Source: Bacteroidales bacterium UBA3143
GTDB taxonomy: Bacteria; Bacteroidota; Bacteroidia; Bacteroidales; Dysgonomonadaceae
Length of the DNA stretch: 51,415 bases
Direction: 5' to 3'
NCBI GenBank assembly: GCA_002364735.1
Contig: DEZB01000068.1
Coordinates: 1-51,415, forward strand
The notes under the pieces were generated by a model. The model saw nothing but the letters and a program-made list of their open reading frames with translations. It ran no database searches and was not told the origin of the DNA. A program made the translations under genes and the position numbers. Positions 35,228-44,436 of the stretch are shown here, piece after piece; positions within the stretch are counted from its first letter, which is position 1; each line of letters starts with the position of its first letter.

Positions 35228-36805
35228 ATGAAATTATTACATAAATATTTTTTGTTAATTATCTTGATTCTTGGTTTTTCTGTTTCATGTACAGATTTAG
35301 ATGAGACTATTTATGATAAAATTCCAGCAGACGAATTTGGAAATAATCAAGCACAAATAAATTCAATTATTGCTCCTATATACAGAACTCTTAAAAACGT
35401 TTGGCCAGGAGATGGATTAGTATTATCAGAACAAACAGGAGACATGGCCATTACACCAACCCGTATTGGCGGGGACTGGTATGATGGTGGTGTTCATCAA
35501 GAGTTTGCACGTCACACATGGCAACCACGTAATTCAGTGATAAATGGTATGTGGAATCATGCAAACTCAGGTGTTTCAACATGTAATAAGGTTTTAGCAC
35601 TTATAAAATCAAATCAAGCAATTGAAGAATCGCGTCGTGAACAAGTTTATGCAGAAATTAGAGGGGTTAGAGCTTTTTGGTTTTACATGTTAGTCGATTA
35701 TTTTGGAAATGTTCCTTTAGTAACTGATTTTGAAGATCAGGAGCTACCTAAAACAACCTCAAGAAAAGAAGTGTATAGTTTTATCATTCAGGAATTGAAT
35801 GAAATCAAGGATCTACTGCCTTCTGATGTGTCTACAGCTACTTATGGAAAGTTTACTAAAGGTGCAGCTTACTTTCTTTTAGCCAAAATGTACTTAAATG
35901 CAGAAGTGTTTAATGGCACTGTGTCTCAAACTACTTTTACAAAAGGTTCTCCTGAATGGCAGAAATGTATAGATGCATGTGATGAAGTTTTAAAACTTCC
36001 TTATATTTTAGAACCCAACTGGAAATTGAGTTTTGAAGTTAAGAATGAATCATCAAAAGAAATTATTTTCCCATGTGTTTTTAGCAGCAACGATCAGGGT
36101 AATCATCTATTCTTCAGAACTTTACATTATAAAGACCCTCTTGCACTGGGAATAAGTATTTCTCCATGGAATGGAATAAGTGCTATTCCAGATTATGTAA
36201 AACAATTTGATAATGATGACAAGCGAAAAGCTGGTTCATTTTTAATTGGAGAAATGCGCGATGCGAAAACAGGTGAAATTCTTATAACTCAACACGGAAG
36301 AGAACTAATTCATACTATCGATATACCCATGATAGATGGTAGTACTGCTAAGTATGATGGAGTTTGGGGAGAAGTTCAACAAGAAGTAGGTGCCCGCTGT
36401 TTCAAATGGGTTATTGAATCTGGATTATCTTCAGATGCTGAAAATGATTATGCCTTTTTTCGCTTGGCAGATGTTTATTTGATGAAAGCAGAAGCATTGG
36501 TAAGATTGAACAGAAATGCAGAGGCTTTACCTCTTATTAATTTAATTAGAAAAAGAGCTTTTGATAGCGAGGATAAATTGCTAACAACGATTACTTTGGA
36601 TGACGTTTATAAGGAACGTCGATTAGAACTTGCTTGGGAGTGCTACTCACGGCAAGACAACATTCGTTTTGGTAATTTCTTGAAGCCTCGCTTCATGAAA
36701 CCCGAAACAACTCCTGTTTTCAGAATGTTAATGCCAATACCCATTCAAGCTTTAGAGGCCAACAACCAACTTACTCAGAATCCTGGGTACCCTGGACTAA
36801 AATAA
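35228..36805 (+). CDS. SusD/RagB-family surface lipoprotein
   Basis: This 525-residue surface lipoprotein (lipobox LGFSVSC, C21) acts as the ligand-binding lid of the SusC transporter. SusD features include the TPR-like helical N-terminal half (VRAFWFYMLVDYFGNVPLVT), the RLADVYLMKAEALVRLNRN helix near the C-terminus, and the terminal NQLTQNPGYPGL motif. It ends the operon; a strong terminator lies about 180 bp downstream. Confidence 0.95.
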   Translation: MKLLHKYFLLIILILGFSVSCTDLDETIYDKIPADEFGNNQAQINSIIAPIYRTLKNVWPGDGLVLSEQTGDMAITPTRIGGDWYDGGVHQEFARHTWQPRNSVINGMWNHANSGVSTCNKVLALIKSNQAIEESRREQVYAEIRGVRAFWFYMLVDYFGNVPLVTDFEDQELPKTTSRKEVYSFIIQELNEIKDLLPSDVSTATYGKFTKGAAYFLLAKMYLNAEVFNGTVSQTTFTKGSPEWQKCIDACDEVLKLPYILEPNWKLSFEVKNESSKEIIFPCVFSSNDQGNHLFFRTLHYKDPLALGISISPWNGISAIPDYVKQFDNDDKRKAGSFLIGEMRDAKTGEILITQHGRELIHTIDIPMIDGSTAKYDGVWGEVQQEVGARCFKWVIESGLSSDAENDYAFFRLADVYLMKAEALVRLNRNAEALPLINLIRKRAFDSEDKLLTTITLDDVYKERRLELAWECYSRQDNIRFGNFLKPRFMKPETTPVFRMLMPIPIQALEANNQLTQNPGYPGLK

Positions 36806-36985
36806 AAAAGGTTTTTTTTAAGTTTACTCTTTAAAGTAAAATATTTTGCTATCCAACTTTAAATTTACATCAAGGATTCTTTGTCATAGTACAAATGATT
36901 AGCCTTTTGAATTGTTGGGATAAGGTTTTACAAAAATAACAGCAATGCCATAATTTCAGAGTAGACAATATCTGAGAACATTAAT

Positions 36986-37027
36986 AAAAAACGTCCAGAC
37001 TAATTATAAAAGTTTGGACGTTTTTTT
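36986..37027 (+). terminator. Rho-independent terminator of the first susCD operon
   Basis: AAAAAACGTCCA (36986-36997) pairs perfectly with TGGACGTTTTTT (37015-37026) around a 17-nt loop, with one more T. Confidence 0.92.
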
Positions 37028-37050
37028 GATAAATAGATCGGAGCTTACTA

Positions 37051-38084
37051 ACGTGAGTTCGGGATAAAAAAAGCTTCAAAAAAAGTTGTGATATAGAGGT
37101 CTTATTTGTATATTTATAGTTGATAATCAAACAAATAACAAACATTTCGCTCTATGATCACAACAGACAAAGTTATAGAAATCTTTTGTATAGCAGACGA
37201 CTTTTGCAAAGAATATGAAAAGGAAATTCAGAATCATCAACTTCAAGCAGGCAACGTAACAAAAAAAAGAAACCGACAAACACAAATGTCTCAAAGTGAA
37301 ATCATAACTGTAATGGTTTGCTTTCACTGTGGTACATTCCATAATTTCAAACATTATTATCGTTTTTATATTTGTGAACATATGAATAGTTACTTCCCAA
37401 ATGCTGTTTCTTATAACCGTTTTGTAGAGTTACAACCTCGAACAATTGTACCTCTCATGTTGCTTCTGAAATTAGTTGGATTTGGAGAATGTACAGGTAT
37501 TACTTATGTAGATTCTACTCCTATTAAAGTATGCCATAACAAGCGTATTTACTCAAACAAGGTATTTAAAGATATGGCCCAGAGAGGGAAAAGTACAATG
37601 GGTTGGTTTTTTGGATTTAAGCTGCATTTAGTTTGTAATGAGAAGGGAGAACTACTTAATTTTTCACTAACCAAAGGGAATGTCGACGATCGAAACCCTG
37701 ATGTAATCAATGTTCTCACAAAAGATTTATTCGGTAAGCTCTATGCAGATAAAGGATACATTAGCCAGAAGCTTTTCGAGATGCTTTTTGATGAAGGAGT
37801 TCACTTAGTGACAGGCATACGATCTAATATGAAGAACAGTTTGATGTCATTTCGTGATAAGATTCTTTTACGTAAAAGATCAGTTATAGAATCAATAAAT
37901 GATGAGCTGAAAAATATCTGTCAGATAGAACATTCTAGACATCGTTCTACTCATAATTTCATCATGAATATTATTGCAGCTCTTGTCTCATATTGTTTTT
38001 TCCCAAAAAAGCCTTCAATCAAATTTGAAGTGGAGAAATCAAACCAATTAAGTATTTGGGGATAATCTTATCCCGAACTCACGT
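37051..38084 (+). mobile_element. IS982-family insertion sequence, intact
   Basis: A 1034-bp element is bounded by 17-bp perfect terminal inverted repeats (ACGTGAGTTCGGGATAA at 37051-37067, reverse complement at 38068-38084). A 5-bp duplication TACTA lies on both sides (37046-37050 and 38085-38089). If the outermost A/T pair of the repeats is host sequence, the duplication would be the 7-bp TTACTAA instead. Length, ends and the single transposase frame fit IS982. The intact ends and frame suggest a recent or active insertion. Confidence 0.93.
37154..38065 (+). CDS. IS982-family transposase
   Basis: The 303-residue DDE transposase has candidate catalytic residues D120 (ITYVDSTPIKV), D199 (LYADKGYIS) and E246 (KRSVIESINDEL), the typical spacing of the family. 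The frame is uninterrupted and its stop lies just inside the right inverted repeat. Confidence 0.94.
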   Translation: MITTDKVIEIFCIADDFCKEYEKEIQNHQLQAGNVTKKRNRQTQMSQSEIITVMVCFHCGTFHNFKHYYRFYICEHMNSYFPNAVSYNRFVELQPRTIVPLMLLLKLVGFGECTGITYVDSTPIKVCHNKRIYSNKVFKDMAQRGKSTMGWFFGFKLHLVCNEKGELLNFSLTKGNVDDRNPDVINVLTKDLFGKLYADKGYISQKLFEMLFDEGVHLVTGIRSNMKNSLMSFRDKILLRKRSVIESINDELKNICQIEHSRHRSTHNFIMNIIAALVSYCFFPKKPSIKFEVEKSNQLSIWG

Positions 38085-38086
38085 TA

Positions 38087-38425
38087 CTAACGTAAAATTT
38101 GCTTTTCAACCACCTCAATTTCTCCATGCAAATCAGTAATCTTTGCCAATGTAGGATTTATAGTCATTTTCTTCAACTTTCTGAGCTTCACTGTTTCCAA
38201 CAATTTTTCTTCAAGTTCAGTAAGGGCCACTCTCGATGAAGCCAAAGAGTTTACCAATTCTTCCGACTCTTGCTTTTGTCCTCTCACTAAATGACTTTGC
38301 ACGGTGAGAGAAAGAGTATTTATTGGTTCTGTAATGTTTGAAGAATCTTCTCCTGGAACTTCTTTCATTAGTTGATGTATTTCTGTAGCCAATTCTAAAC
38401 TTTGTTGTAACAATCTTCTTTTCAT
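38087..38425 (-). CDS. Small helical protein, possibly four-helix-bundle (S23-like)
   Basis: The 112-residue protein is almost entirely helical with heptad-like leucines (LLQQSLELATEIHQLM; SRVALTELEEKLLETVKL). Its pattern loosely resembles the 23S-rRNA-intervening-sequence/S23 four-helix-bundle family, but key motifs of that family are weak. The TAG stop codon lies within the target duplication of the adjacent IS element, so the gene was left complete by the insertion. It has no signal peptide and no operon partner. Confidence 0.55.
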   Translation of the reverse strand: MKRRLLQQSLELATEIHQLMKEVPGEDSSNITEPINTLSLTVQSHLVRGQKQESEELVNSLASSRVALTELEEKLLETVKLRKLKKMTINPTLAKITDLHGEIEVVEKQILR

Positions 38426-38850
38426 CTTCTTATTAAAAATATTTTTTGTATACTATATTATATATTGGGATATAGGTATGAATTGGTGCAAACTTAGTTA
38501 AAAAAATTGGAGATATAATGCGATTTCACCTTTTTTGTTATTGATAAATAAATAATTGTCAGTTAATCTACTCATGATCATAAAGCTCAAAATAATGGTT
38601 TAGTCTACGAAATTTGGTCTTACTTATTATCAAATAAAGTAAAGAGTTACTCACCTTATTATTTTATCTATTAAAGATTCATCATAATCAAATCTTTGTC
38701 CTTTTCTTTAGAAATCAAACAAATCAATTATTTTATACTTTTTGTTTTGGAAGACGTCAAACAAAAATTGAGCTCCATAAGCTCTTTTTTTTCAATGCAT
38801 TTTGCCTTTTATTGCTATCATTTTTCCATAAAATAAAAGTTTTTGAGCAT

Positions 38851-38894
38851 TCCGAGGGCTCGGATTACATAAAAGAAACTCGTTTGTCCGAGCC
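38851..38894. repeat. Competing TCCGAG/CTCGGA palindromes
   Basis: TCCGAG-GG-CTCGGA (38851-38864) is an inverted repeat, and its right half GGCTCGGA (38857-38864) also pairs with TCCGAGCC (38887-38894) across 22 nt. One central arm can therefore pair with either of two partners. Confidence 0.55.
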
Positions 38895-39110
38895 GAAGAA
38901 CTATTTATGACAATATGACAGATGAGAGGTGAGGTAATGTAGTATGAGGTGTGAGATAATGAGCTAAGGGGTGTGCTATATGATGTAACTCGTTCAGGCT
39001 ACTTACTATTTACTCCTCACCATAATCATCACCGCTTCCTATTTCACCACTTTATACCCTCCCCCGTGTTTGCAAAACAAAAATACAAACCCCTATTTCA
39101 CGTCCTTTAT

Positions 39111-39132
39111 AAAATAAATCATATCTTTACAC
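39111..39132 (+). promoter_or_regulatory. Promoter region of the lyase operon
   Basis: This 22-bp sequence contains a -7-like TATCTTTA (39122-39129) and matches 44391-44412, upstream of the ECF sigma gene, at 20 of 22 positions. It begins 67 nt before the ATG at 39178. Confidence 0.5.
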
Positions 39133-39177
39133 ATCTTTTGTCTTCAAAATAAAATAATACAATTTCATTATACCTCT

Positions 39178-39253
39178 ATGCAATTTACAAATAATATGTC
39201 AGTTTCATCGTTAGCAAAAGTTTCTATTCTTTCTATCTTCATCGTTCGTAACA
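39178..39253 (+). other. Out-of-frame start and signal peptide of the lyase gene
   Basis: ATG 39178 (or ATG 39196 in the same frame) opens a peptide that reads MSVSSLAKVSILSIFIV from the second ATG, an ideal signal-peptide core. The cleavage region TLAQNKA lies in the +1 frame leading into the lyase. Removing one base around 39244-39250 (for example the C at 39247) joins the two into one continuous precursor. Confidence 0.65.
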
Positions 39254-41098
39254 TTGGCTCAAAACAAAGCTATTCCTATAAAACCCATTGACACACAACG
39301 GGTGAAGGAAATTGAATTGCTATTAGTGGATAAACCTGCTGGATATGGTGATCCATGCAATAGAAGAGACGTATGGGATAAATTATTGAATTCAGGAGCA
39401 TATGACAAATTTCTAAAAGAGACAGAAAGTTTTTCATTCCCAAAGTTCAGCAAAGAAGATTATTTTTCTTTGTCAGATGGGTCTGCTCCTTCTTCGGCAC
39501 GGGGACTGGAAATGATGCGCGATAGAGCAAAAGGTTTATCGCGATTTACATGGGCCGAGTGTCTTGAAAACAAAGACAGGTATACCCAAAAAGTAGCCGA
39601 TGGACTGCGAGAGCTATTAAATCAAAGCTCATGGGTTTCGCCACGCAGCGATATCGATTTCAAAAATTATAAAGACATGAGTTATACAGTTGAGTTAACA
39701 AGTGCACTTTATGCACACACCATTGCTCAAACACTCTATTTGATGGGCAATAAAATAGATCCGAAACTACGGCAAGATGCAATGGATGCACTGTATCTAA
39801 AGATATTTAATCCTGTTATAAATAGCATTCAAACAAAGAACACAGAGGAGAGCAAGTTTCTTGTTATGACTAACAATTGGAATCATGTATGTCTGTCGGG
39901 TGTAGTTGGTGCGGCATTAACCGTAATTGAGGATAAAACTGAACGTGCTATTTTTAGTTGGATTGGCGAATATTATTCACAAAACGGATTGGTCAGTTTT
40001 GAAGATGATGGGTATTGTTCTGAAGGAATTGGTTATTTCAATTATGGCATTGGTCATTTCATCATGTTGCGCGAAAACATTTGGCAAGCAACCAATGGCA
40101 GGGTTGATCTCCTATCGGATGACAAAATAAAAAAGATTGCCCTCTATGTGCCCAATATTGAAATAATAAATGGTATTTATCCACCTTTTTCTGATTCAAG
40201 TTTTAAAAACAAACCAGACTCCAGTATTGTGTCTTATTTGAGTCGCAATCTAAGCGTGGGACTATTAGAATATGACACACTCACCTTTATAGGAAAAACC
40301 ACGGATATTAGAAATAACATAATGATGGCTTTCCCTAATTCAGCCTCTTTGGCGAAACCCAATAAGAGTGATCAAAACAGAGTTGACAACCTGAGATCGT
40401 TTTTCGCTCAATCGGGAGTACTTGTTTCTCGACCAATGCCTAACTCACCATGCAGGATGGGAGTGGCCATGAAGGGTGGGCACAATGATGAAAATCACAA
40501 CCACAACGACCTTGGATCATATTCTGTTGTGCTTGGTCGAGAAATGATGGCAGGTGATCCAGGCAGAATACCTTATACCTCTGATATATTCAACAATAAA
40601 TATCGTTACACTTATAAATCAATCGGATCGATGGGTCATCCAGTGCCATTGGTTGCAAGTCAAGAACAGCAGTATGGACGTGAAGCCAAAGGGATTATTT
40701 TGAACACAAAGTTTACCGAAATGCAAGACGAAATAGAACTCGATATCACTTCTGCATACAATGTTCAAGATTTGAAGCAAGTGAGGCGCATGTTTACATA
40801 TAGCCGTGAGGGAGAAGGAAAGCTAATGGTTGTAGATGATTTTAAATTTTCAACGCCTCAAAATTTCGAAACAGCCATAATAACTCGTTCTCGGTGGTCG
40901 GAGCAATCAAACAATACGTTGTTGCTTGAAAGGGGTGATGAGAAAATGTTGGTTACAATTTCGTCACCTAACAGTGGCTTTTCTATAAAATCAGAACAAA
41001 TTAGCGAAGGGGGTGAACCATATACCCGCATTGGAATCTATTTGAACCAGCCGATGCTGTCAGGACGAGTTAGTGTCTCTTATACCCTTCATGAATAA
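39254..41098 (+). CDS. Heparinase II/III-family polysaccharide lyase
   Basis: The 614-residue frame encodes a predicted lyase of the heparinase II/III superfamily, which cleaves uronic-acid-containing polysaccharides by beta-elimination. It has an alpha/alpha-toroid-type helical half, a TNNWNHVCLSGVVG segment and the NHNHNDLGSY motif (about 414-422) at the start of the beta-sandwich domain. The only in-frame start is a TTG at 39254 that would remove the export signal. The real start is probably ATG 39178 or 39196, with a one-base frameshift. Exact substrate (heparin-, alginate- or oligouronide-like) is unknown. The FAD oxidoreductase gene follows 39 bp later. Confidence 0.87.
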   Translation: MAQNKAIPIKPIDTQRVKEIELLLVDKPAGYGDPCNRRDVWDKLLNSGAYDKFLKETESFSFPKFSKEDYFSLSDGSAPSSARGLEMMRDRAKGLSRFTWAECLENKDRYTQKVADGLRELLNQSSWVSPRSDIDFKNYKDMSYTVELTSALYAHTIAQTLYLMGNKIDPKLRQDAMDALYLKIFNPVINSIQTKNTEESKFLVMTNNWNHVCLSGVVGAALTVIEDKTERAIFSWIGEYYSQNGLVSFEDDGYCSEGIGYFNYGIGHFIMLRENIWQATNGRVDLLSDDKIKKIALYVPNIEIINGIYPPFSDSSFKNKPDSSIVSYLSRNLSVGLLEYDTLTFIGKTTDIRNNIMMAFPNSASLAKPNKSDQNRVDNLRSFFAQSGVLVSRPMPNSPCRMGVAMKGGHNDENHNHNDLGSYSVVLGREMMAGDPGRIPYTSDIFNNKYRYTYKSIGSMGHPVPLVASQEQQYGREAKGIILNTKFTEMQDEIELDITSAYNVQDLKQVRRMFTYSREGEGKLMVVDDFKFSTPQNFETAIITRSRWSEQSNNTLLLERGDEKMLVTISSPNSGFSIKSEQISEGGEPYTRIGIYLNQPMLSGRVSVSYTLHE

Positions 41099-41137
41099 AT
41101 AATTGAACATCCTTTTAATCCTTATAAAGATAGAACA

Positions 41138-44100
41138 ATGAACAGAAGAGATTTTTTTAAATATAGCCTGCCCGCCTTTGGTGCGGTGATGTTGGCACCC
41201 GGATTATTCAATAGCAAAGCATTTTCTGAAATTAACCGTCAGTTTACAGGCGAGATCAATTTTCAGGAATATGATTTAATAATAAATGGTGCAGGTCTGT
41301 CGGGCTATTTTGCTGCCATACATGCGGCTCAAAAAGGGTTGAAAGTATTAATTGTAGACAAAAGGACAAGCCCTGGTTTTGACATTGCAGCCAAACGCAA
41401 ATTATGGCTTGGAAGCGAAGGCTTTACCAATTGGGATGCAGGGTTAACAAACTTATTTTTTCCAACAGGCGAAACACAAGAGATATTTAAAAAAGGAGGC
41501 AGTGGTCCAAACGAAAGTTTATTTGGTGATGAACTCTTGCTATTTGCAGGGAGTGTAAAAAAAGGATTAACAAGGAATTTGCTGGTACACAAAGTAGATG
41601 TACTATTAATGACTGAAGTGTGTGGGCTGCTTACTGATGATAAATCAGTTCATGGCGTTTTATTAGCAACAAAGCATGGATTGTATTCTGTGAAATGCAA
41701 AAACTTTATTGATGCTTCCGACAATCTTATTTTTAGTCGTGAGTTGTTGAAACAAAAGTACAAAATTAAAACTGCAGGTTTTGTTCTGGAATTATTACGG
41801 GTAGACAATCCTGAAAAGAAAACCATTGAAGTATCAAAGGATTTTGGAATTGAGAATAATGAGGTTCACTTTCATTTGGGCAAAAACGCAGATAATCAAA
41901 TGTTCGTTGAATTCAAATTTCCAGTTAAAAGCCAAGAGCTGGAAGAGATAGAAATGCAAGCAAGGCATATTGCAGCAAAATTGGGTGAAAAGCTACCGTT
42001 ATTAGATGAGCGTTTAAAAGAATCACATGTGCATTACTATGCATTGGAGAGCTCCCTTGAGTTGGAAAACAATAGTTTTAAGAAGTCGCATCTTGCAGGG
42101 CACTCCGTTTTGGAAACAATGCATAATGAACTGACGTGTCAGAATATTTTAGCTATTAAATCAGCATCAGAGAGGTTAATTGACAGTGATATAATTACTG
42201 CAACTAAAAACACAAAACCTACAAATATATTGTTGATTGGTGGAAAGGTACCCATTGATAATTTCGATTTTGCACCTCACAATGAGCCGGGGTTTGTTAG
42301 CCCTCTTATGCAATGCAAATCAGCAATTGCGTCACATATACCTAATAAAGAAATAAAGACAGGAGTTTTAGTAGCTGGAGGGGGAACTGCGGGTGCGGTT
42401 GCTGCAATAGGCGCGTTGGAAAAAGGAGCCGACTCAATTGTATTAGATTATTTCAATGACCTTGGTGGTACTAAAACAATGGGCGGCGTGATGCCCTACT
42501 ACCTTGGTAGGAACGAAACTCCATTTATTAAACAGTTGGAGTATGAATCTAACATGTTGGCTAAAGAGCTTCATTTCTCCAGAAAAATCGGAAGAAAAGC
42601 ATTTCTTGCTGATCGTGTACGTAAACTGAATGGAAGGTTTATACCCAGTGCAATAATTTGTGATGCAATTGTTGAAAACAAAAAGGTGAAAGGTGTAGTT
42701 ATATGCCACAATGGAAGGTTGACAAAGGTGATGGGCGACCTTGTGATAGATGCTACAGGAGATGGGGATATTGCTTATTTTGCGGGTGCAACCTACAGCC
42801 ATGGAAATAGCGTGAATGGCGAAACGCAAAACTACAGTCAGTGGAACCTAACGGGAGGAGGCGAACCTCCATCATTCCCTACATCGGATTATGACATCGT
42901 GAACAACACCAAAATATCGGAACTACAACGGGGATTATTTTTATCTCACTATGAAGGATTTTTTTATGACTTCCACCCCTACCTTACCGTTAGAGAGTCA
43001 CGACGAATTAAAGGATTGTATGAGTTGGACTTAATTGATGCTGCTGAAGCAACACATTTTGAAGATATGATTGGTCTTGCAAGTAGCGATTTTGATCCCC
43101 ACAACGTGGGACACTCAGAATTATCAAGGTGTGGCTTCTTGCTCCCCCACTCTAACATTGTGCAAGTTGAAATACCTTACAGATCAATTGTTCCTGAAGG
43201 TTTAGATGGACTTTTGATAGCTGGTAAAGCAATAAGTCAAACGCATAATGCTTTGCAGTTTACAAGAATGTCAGCAGACATTATGCTACTGGGATATGTA
43301 ACTGGACAGATTGCTGCACACATTGTAATAGAGAATATTATAGCTAAAGACTACAACGTTGCTACTTTACAAAAAGAGTGGTTTCAAAGAGGGTTTTTTC
43401 CTGCGGAGTATGCAAACAAAAAAGCGGGTAATGATATCAACAATGACGCTGAAATAGAACGCAGAGTAAATCAGTTAGCTGAGGGTAAAGAGGAGTATTT
43501 GTATGAATGTATAAAGTTGCCCAAGCAAAAAGCTATACCTAAATTGAAGTCAACGATTCAAAATACAAATGAATTAAACAACAAGCTAAAGTTGTCGAAA
43601 GCCTTGGCATGGTTTGGAGAGATAAGCGGATGTGCGTTTATCGAAGATGAACTGATAGAAATGTTTGACAAGGAACTTAGACAAGGTTATCCTGAAGGGT
43701 ACATTGAAAACTATGATTTCATTCGTGGAAGAGAAAAAAATGTGTTGGAAGGTTTATATTGGCGCATCAATCAGAATATAGGTTTATTGGCAATGTCTGG
43801 AGATAGGGTAAGTAAAAGAACTATACTGCATATTCTCGAAAACACAACTTCTGGTGGTGATGTAATTAATTGGACAGGTGAGCGAGCCGATTTCTTCAAT
43901 AGCAGGATCGACTTAAAGATAATTCCTTTTTATAACAGAATTCTCAATTTGTGTTTCTATGCGCAACGCAATCCCGATGAAAAGTTCAACAAAGGGTTAG
44001 AGAAATTACTAAAAGATGAGAACATTGGTGGTTTCATCACAGAAGAGTACCATTTAACAAGGTGGAGGGTATACAGCGGCAACTTAGAGTTACACATTGG

Positions 44101-44317
44101 TGCTACTTTGGCGCGTTGTGGTTCAAAAAAGGGTTATGAAATACTATTAGGATACTTCGATGATATTCATTACAACTTTAAAAACTTTGCTCTCAACGAA
44201 CTTAAAGAAATTACTTCTGTTGACTATGGGTATGATAAAAAAGCTTGGAAAGAATACATCGCTTCTCTTTCTTTTCCGCAGGATACGAAAGCCCTGAAGA
44301 AAGAGATTGAATGGTAG
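41138..44317 (+). CDS. Tat-exported protein with two FAD-dependent oxidoreductase domains
   Basis: This 1059-residue protein starts with a twin-arginine signal (MNRRDFFKYSLPAFGAVML), implying export of a folded, cofactor-loaded enzyme. Two dinucleotide-binding motifs are present: GAGLSG at 51-56, with its acidic strand end at LIVDKR, and GGGTAG at 414-419. The second domain also has VIDATGDGD and VPEGLDGLLIAGKAIS, typical of FAD_oxidored proteins often mislabelled 'xanthan lyase'. The first domain's equivalent motif is degenerate (FIDASDN). A helical, repeat-like C-terminal 300 residues follows. It likely oxidises a sugar or uronate released by the adjacent lyase; this is inferred from context. 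Confidence 0.85.
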   Translation: MNRRDFFKYSLPAFGAVMLAPGLFNSKAFSEINRQFTGEINFQEYDLIINGAGLSGYFAAIHAAQKGLKVLIVDKRTSPGFDIAAKRKLWLGSEGFTNWDAGLTNLFFPTGETQEIFKKGGSGPNESLFGDELLLFAGSVKKGLTRNLLVHKVDVLLMTEVCGLLTDDKSVHGVLLATKHGLYSVKCKNFIDASDNLIFSRELLKQKYKIKTAGFVLELLRVDNPEKKTIEVSKDFGIENNEVHFHLGKNADNQMFVEFKFPVKSQELEEIEMQARHIAAKLGEKLPLLDERLKESHVHYYALESSLELENNSFKKSHLAGHSVLETMHNELTCQNILAIKSASERLIDSDIITATKNTKPTNILLIGGKVPIDNFDFAPHNEPGFVSPLMQCKSAIASHIPNKEIKTGVLVAGGGTAGAVAAIGALEKGADSIVLDYFNDLGGTKTMGGVMPYYLGRNETPFIKQLEYESNMLAKELHFSRKIGRKAFLADRVRKLNGRFIPSAIICDAIVENKKVKGVVICHNGRLTKVMGDLVIDATGDGDIAYFAGATYSHGNSVNGETQNYSQWNLTGGGEPPSFPTSDYDIVNNTKISELQRGLFLSHYEGFFYDFHPYLTVRESRRIKGLYELDLIDAAEATHFEDMIGLASSDFDPHNVGHSELSRCGFLLPHSNIVQVEIPYRSIVPEGLDGLLIAGKAISQTHNALQFTRMSADIMLLGYVTGQIAAHIVIENIIAKDYNVATLQKEWFQRGFFPAEYANKKAGNDINNDAEIERRVNQLAEGKEEYLYECIKLPKQKAIPKLKSTIQNTNELNNKLKLSKALAWFGEISGCAFIEDELIEMFDKELRQGYPEGYIENYDFIRGREKNVLEGLYWRINQNIGLLAMSGDRVSKRTILHILENTTSGGDVINWTGERADFFNSRIDLKIIPFYNRILNLCFYAQRNPDEKFNKGLEKLLKDENIGGFITEEYHLTRWRVYSGNLELHIGATLARCGSKKGYEILLGYFDDIHYNFKNFALNELKEITSVDYGYDKKAWKEYIASLSFPQDTKALKKEIEW

Positions 44318-44378
44318 GTGGTAGATTTAGTATAAAACACATATTAACATTATTATAAAATAATCATCTGCAAAAGCA

Positions 44379-44412
44379 TTTTGTTTTATTAAAATAAATG
44401 ATACCTTTACAC
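44379..44412 (+). promoter_or_regulatory. Promoter of the ECF sigma/FecR operon
   Basis: TTTTG at 44379-44383 is followed after 18 bp by TACCTTTA (44402-44409), close to the -33/-7 Bacteroidota arrangement. The stretch 44391-44412 nearly repeats the one upstream of the lyase operon. Confidence 0.55.
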
Positions 44413-44436
44413 TGATTCATTTTCATTTTATTAATA

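Larger units (their letters stand above)
38426..39177. other. 750-bp spacer with palindromes and purine-rich degenerate repeats
   Basis: No gene. It contains interleaved TCCGAG/CTCGGA palindromes at 38851-38894 and degenerate GAGGTGAG-type purine repeats at about 38930-38985. The likely promoter of the lyase operon lies at 39111-39132. Confidence 0.6.

Noticed and set aside
37051..38084. IS insertion disrupting the small helical gene or the susCD operon
   Set aside because: The duplication preserves the small gene's stop codon, and the element lies after the susCD terminator, so neither is broken.
41138..44317. Annotation as xanthan lyase
   Set aside because: Related FAD_oxidored proteins are often so labelled, but the Rossmann motifs and the Tat signal show a flavoenzyme, not a lyase.
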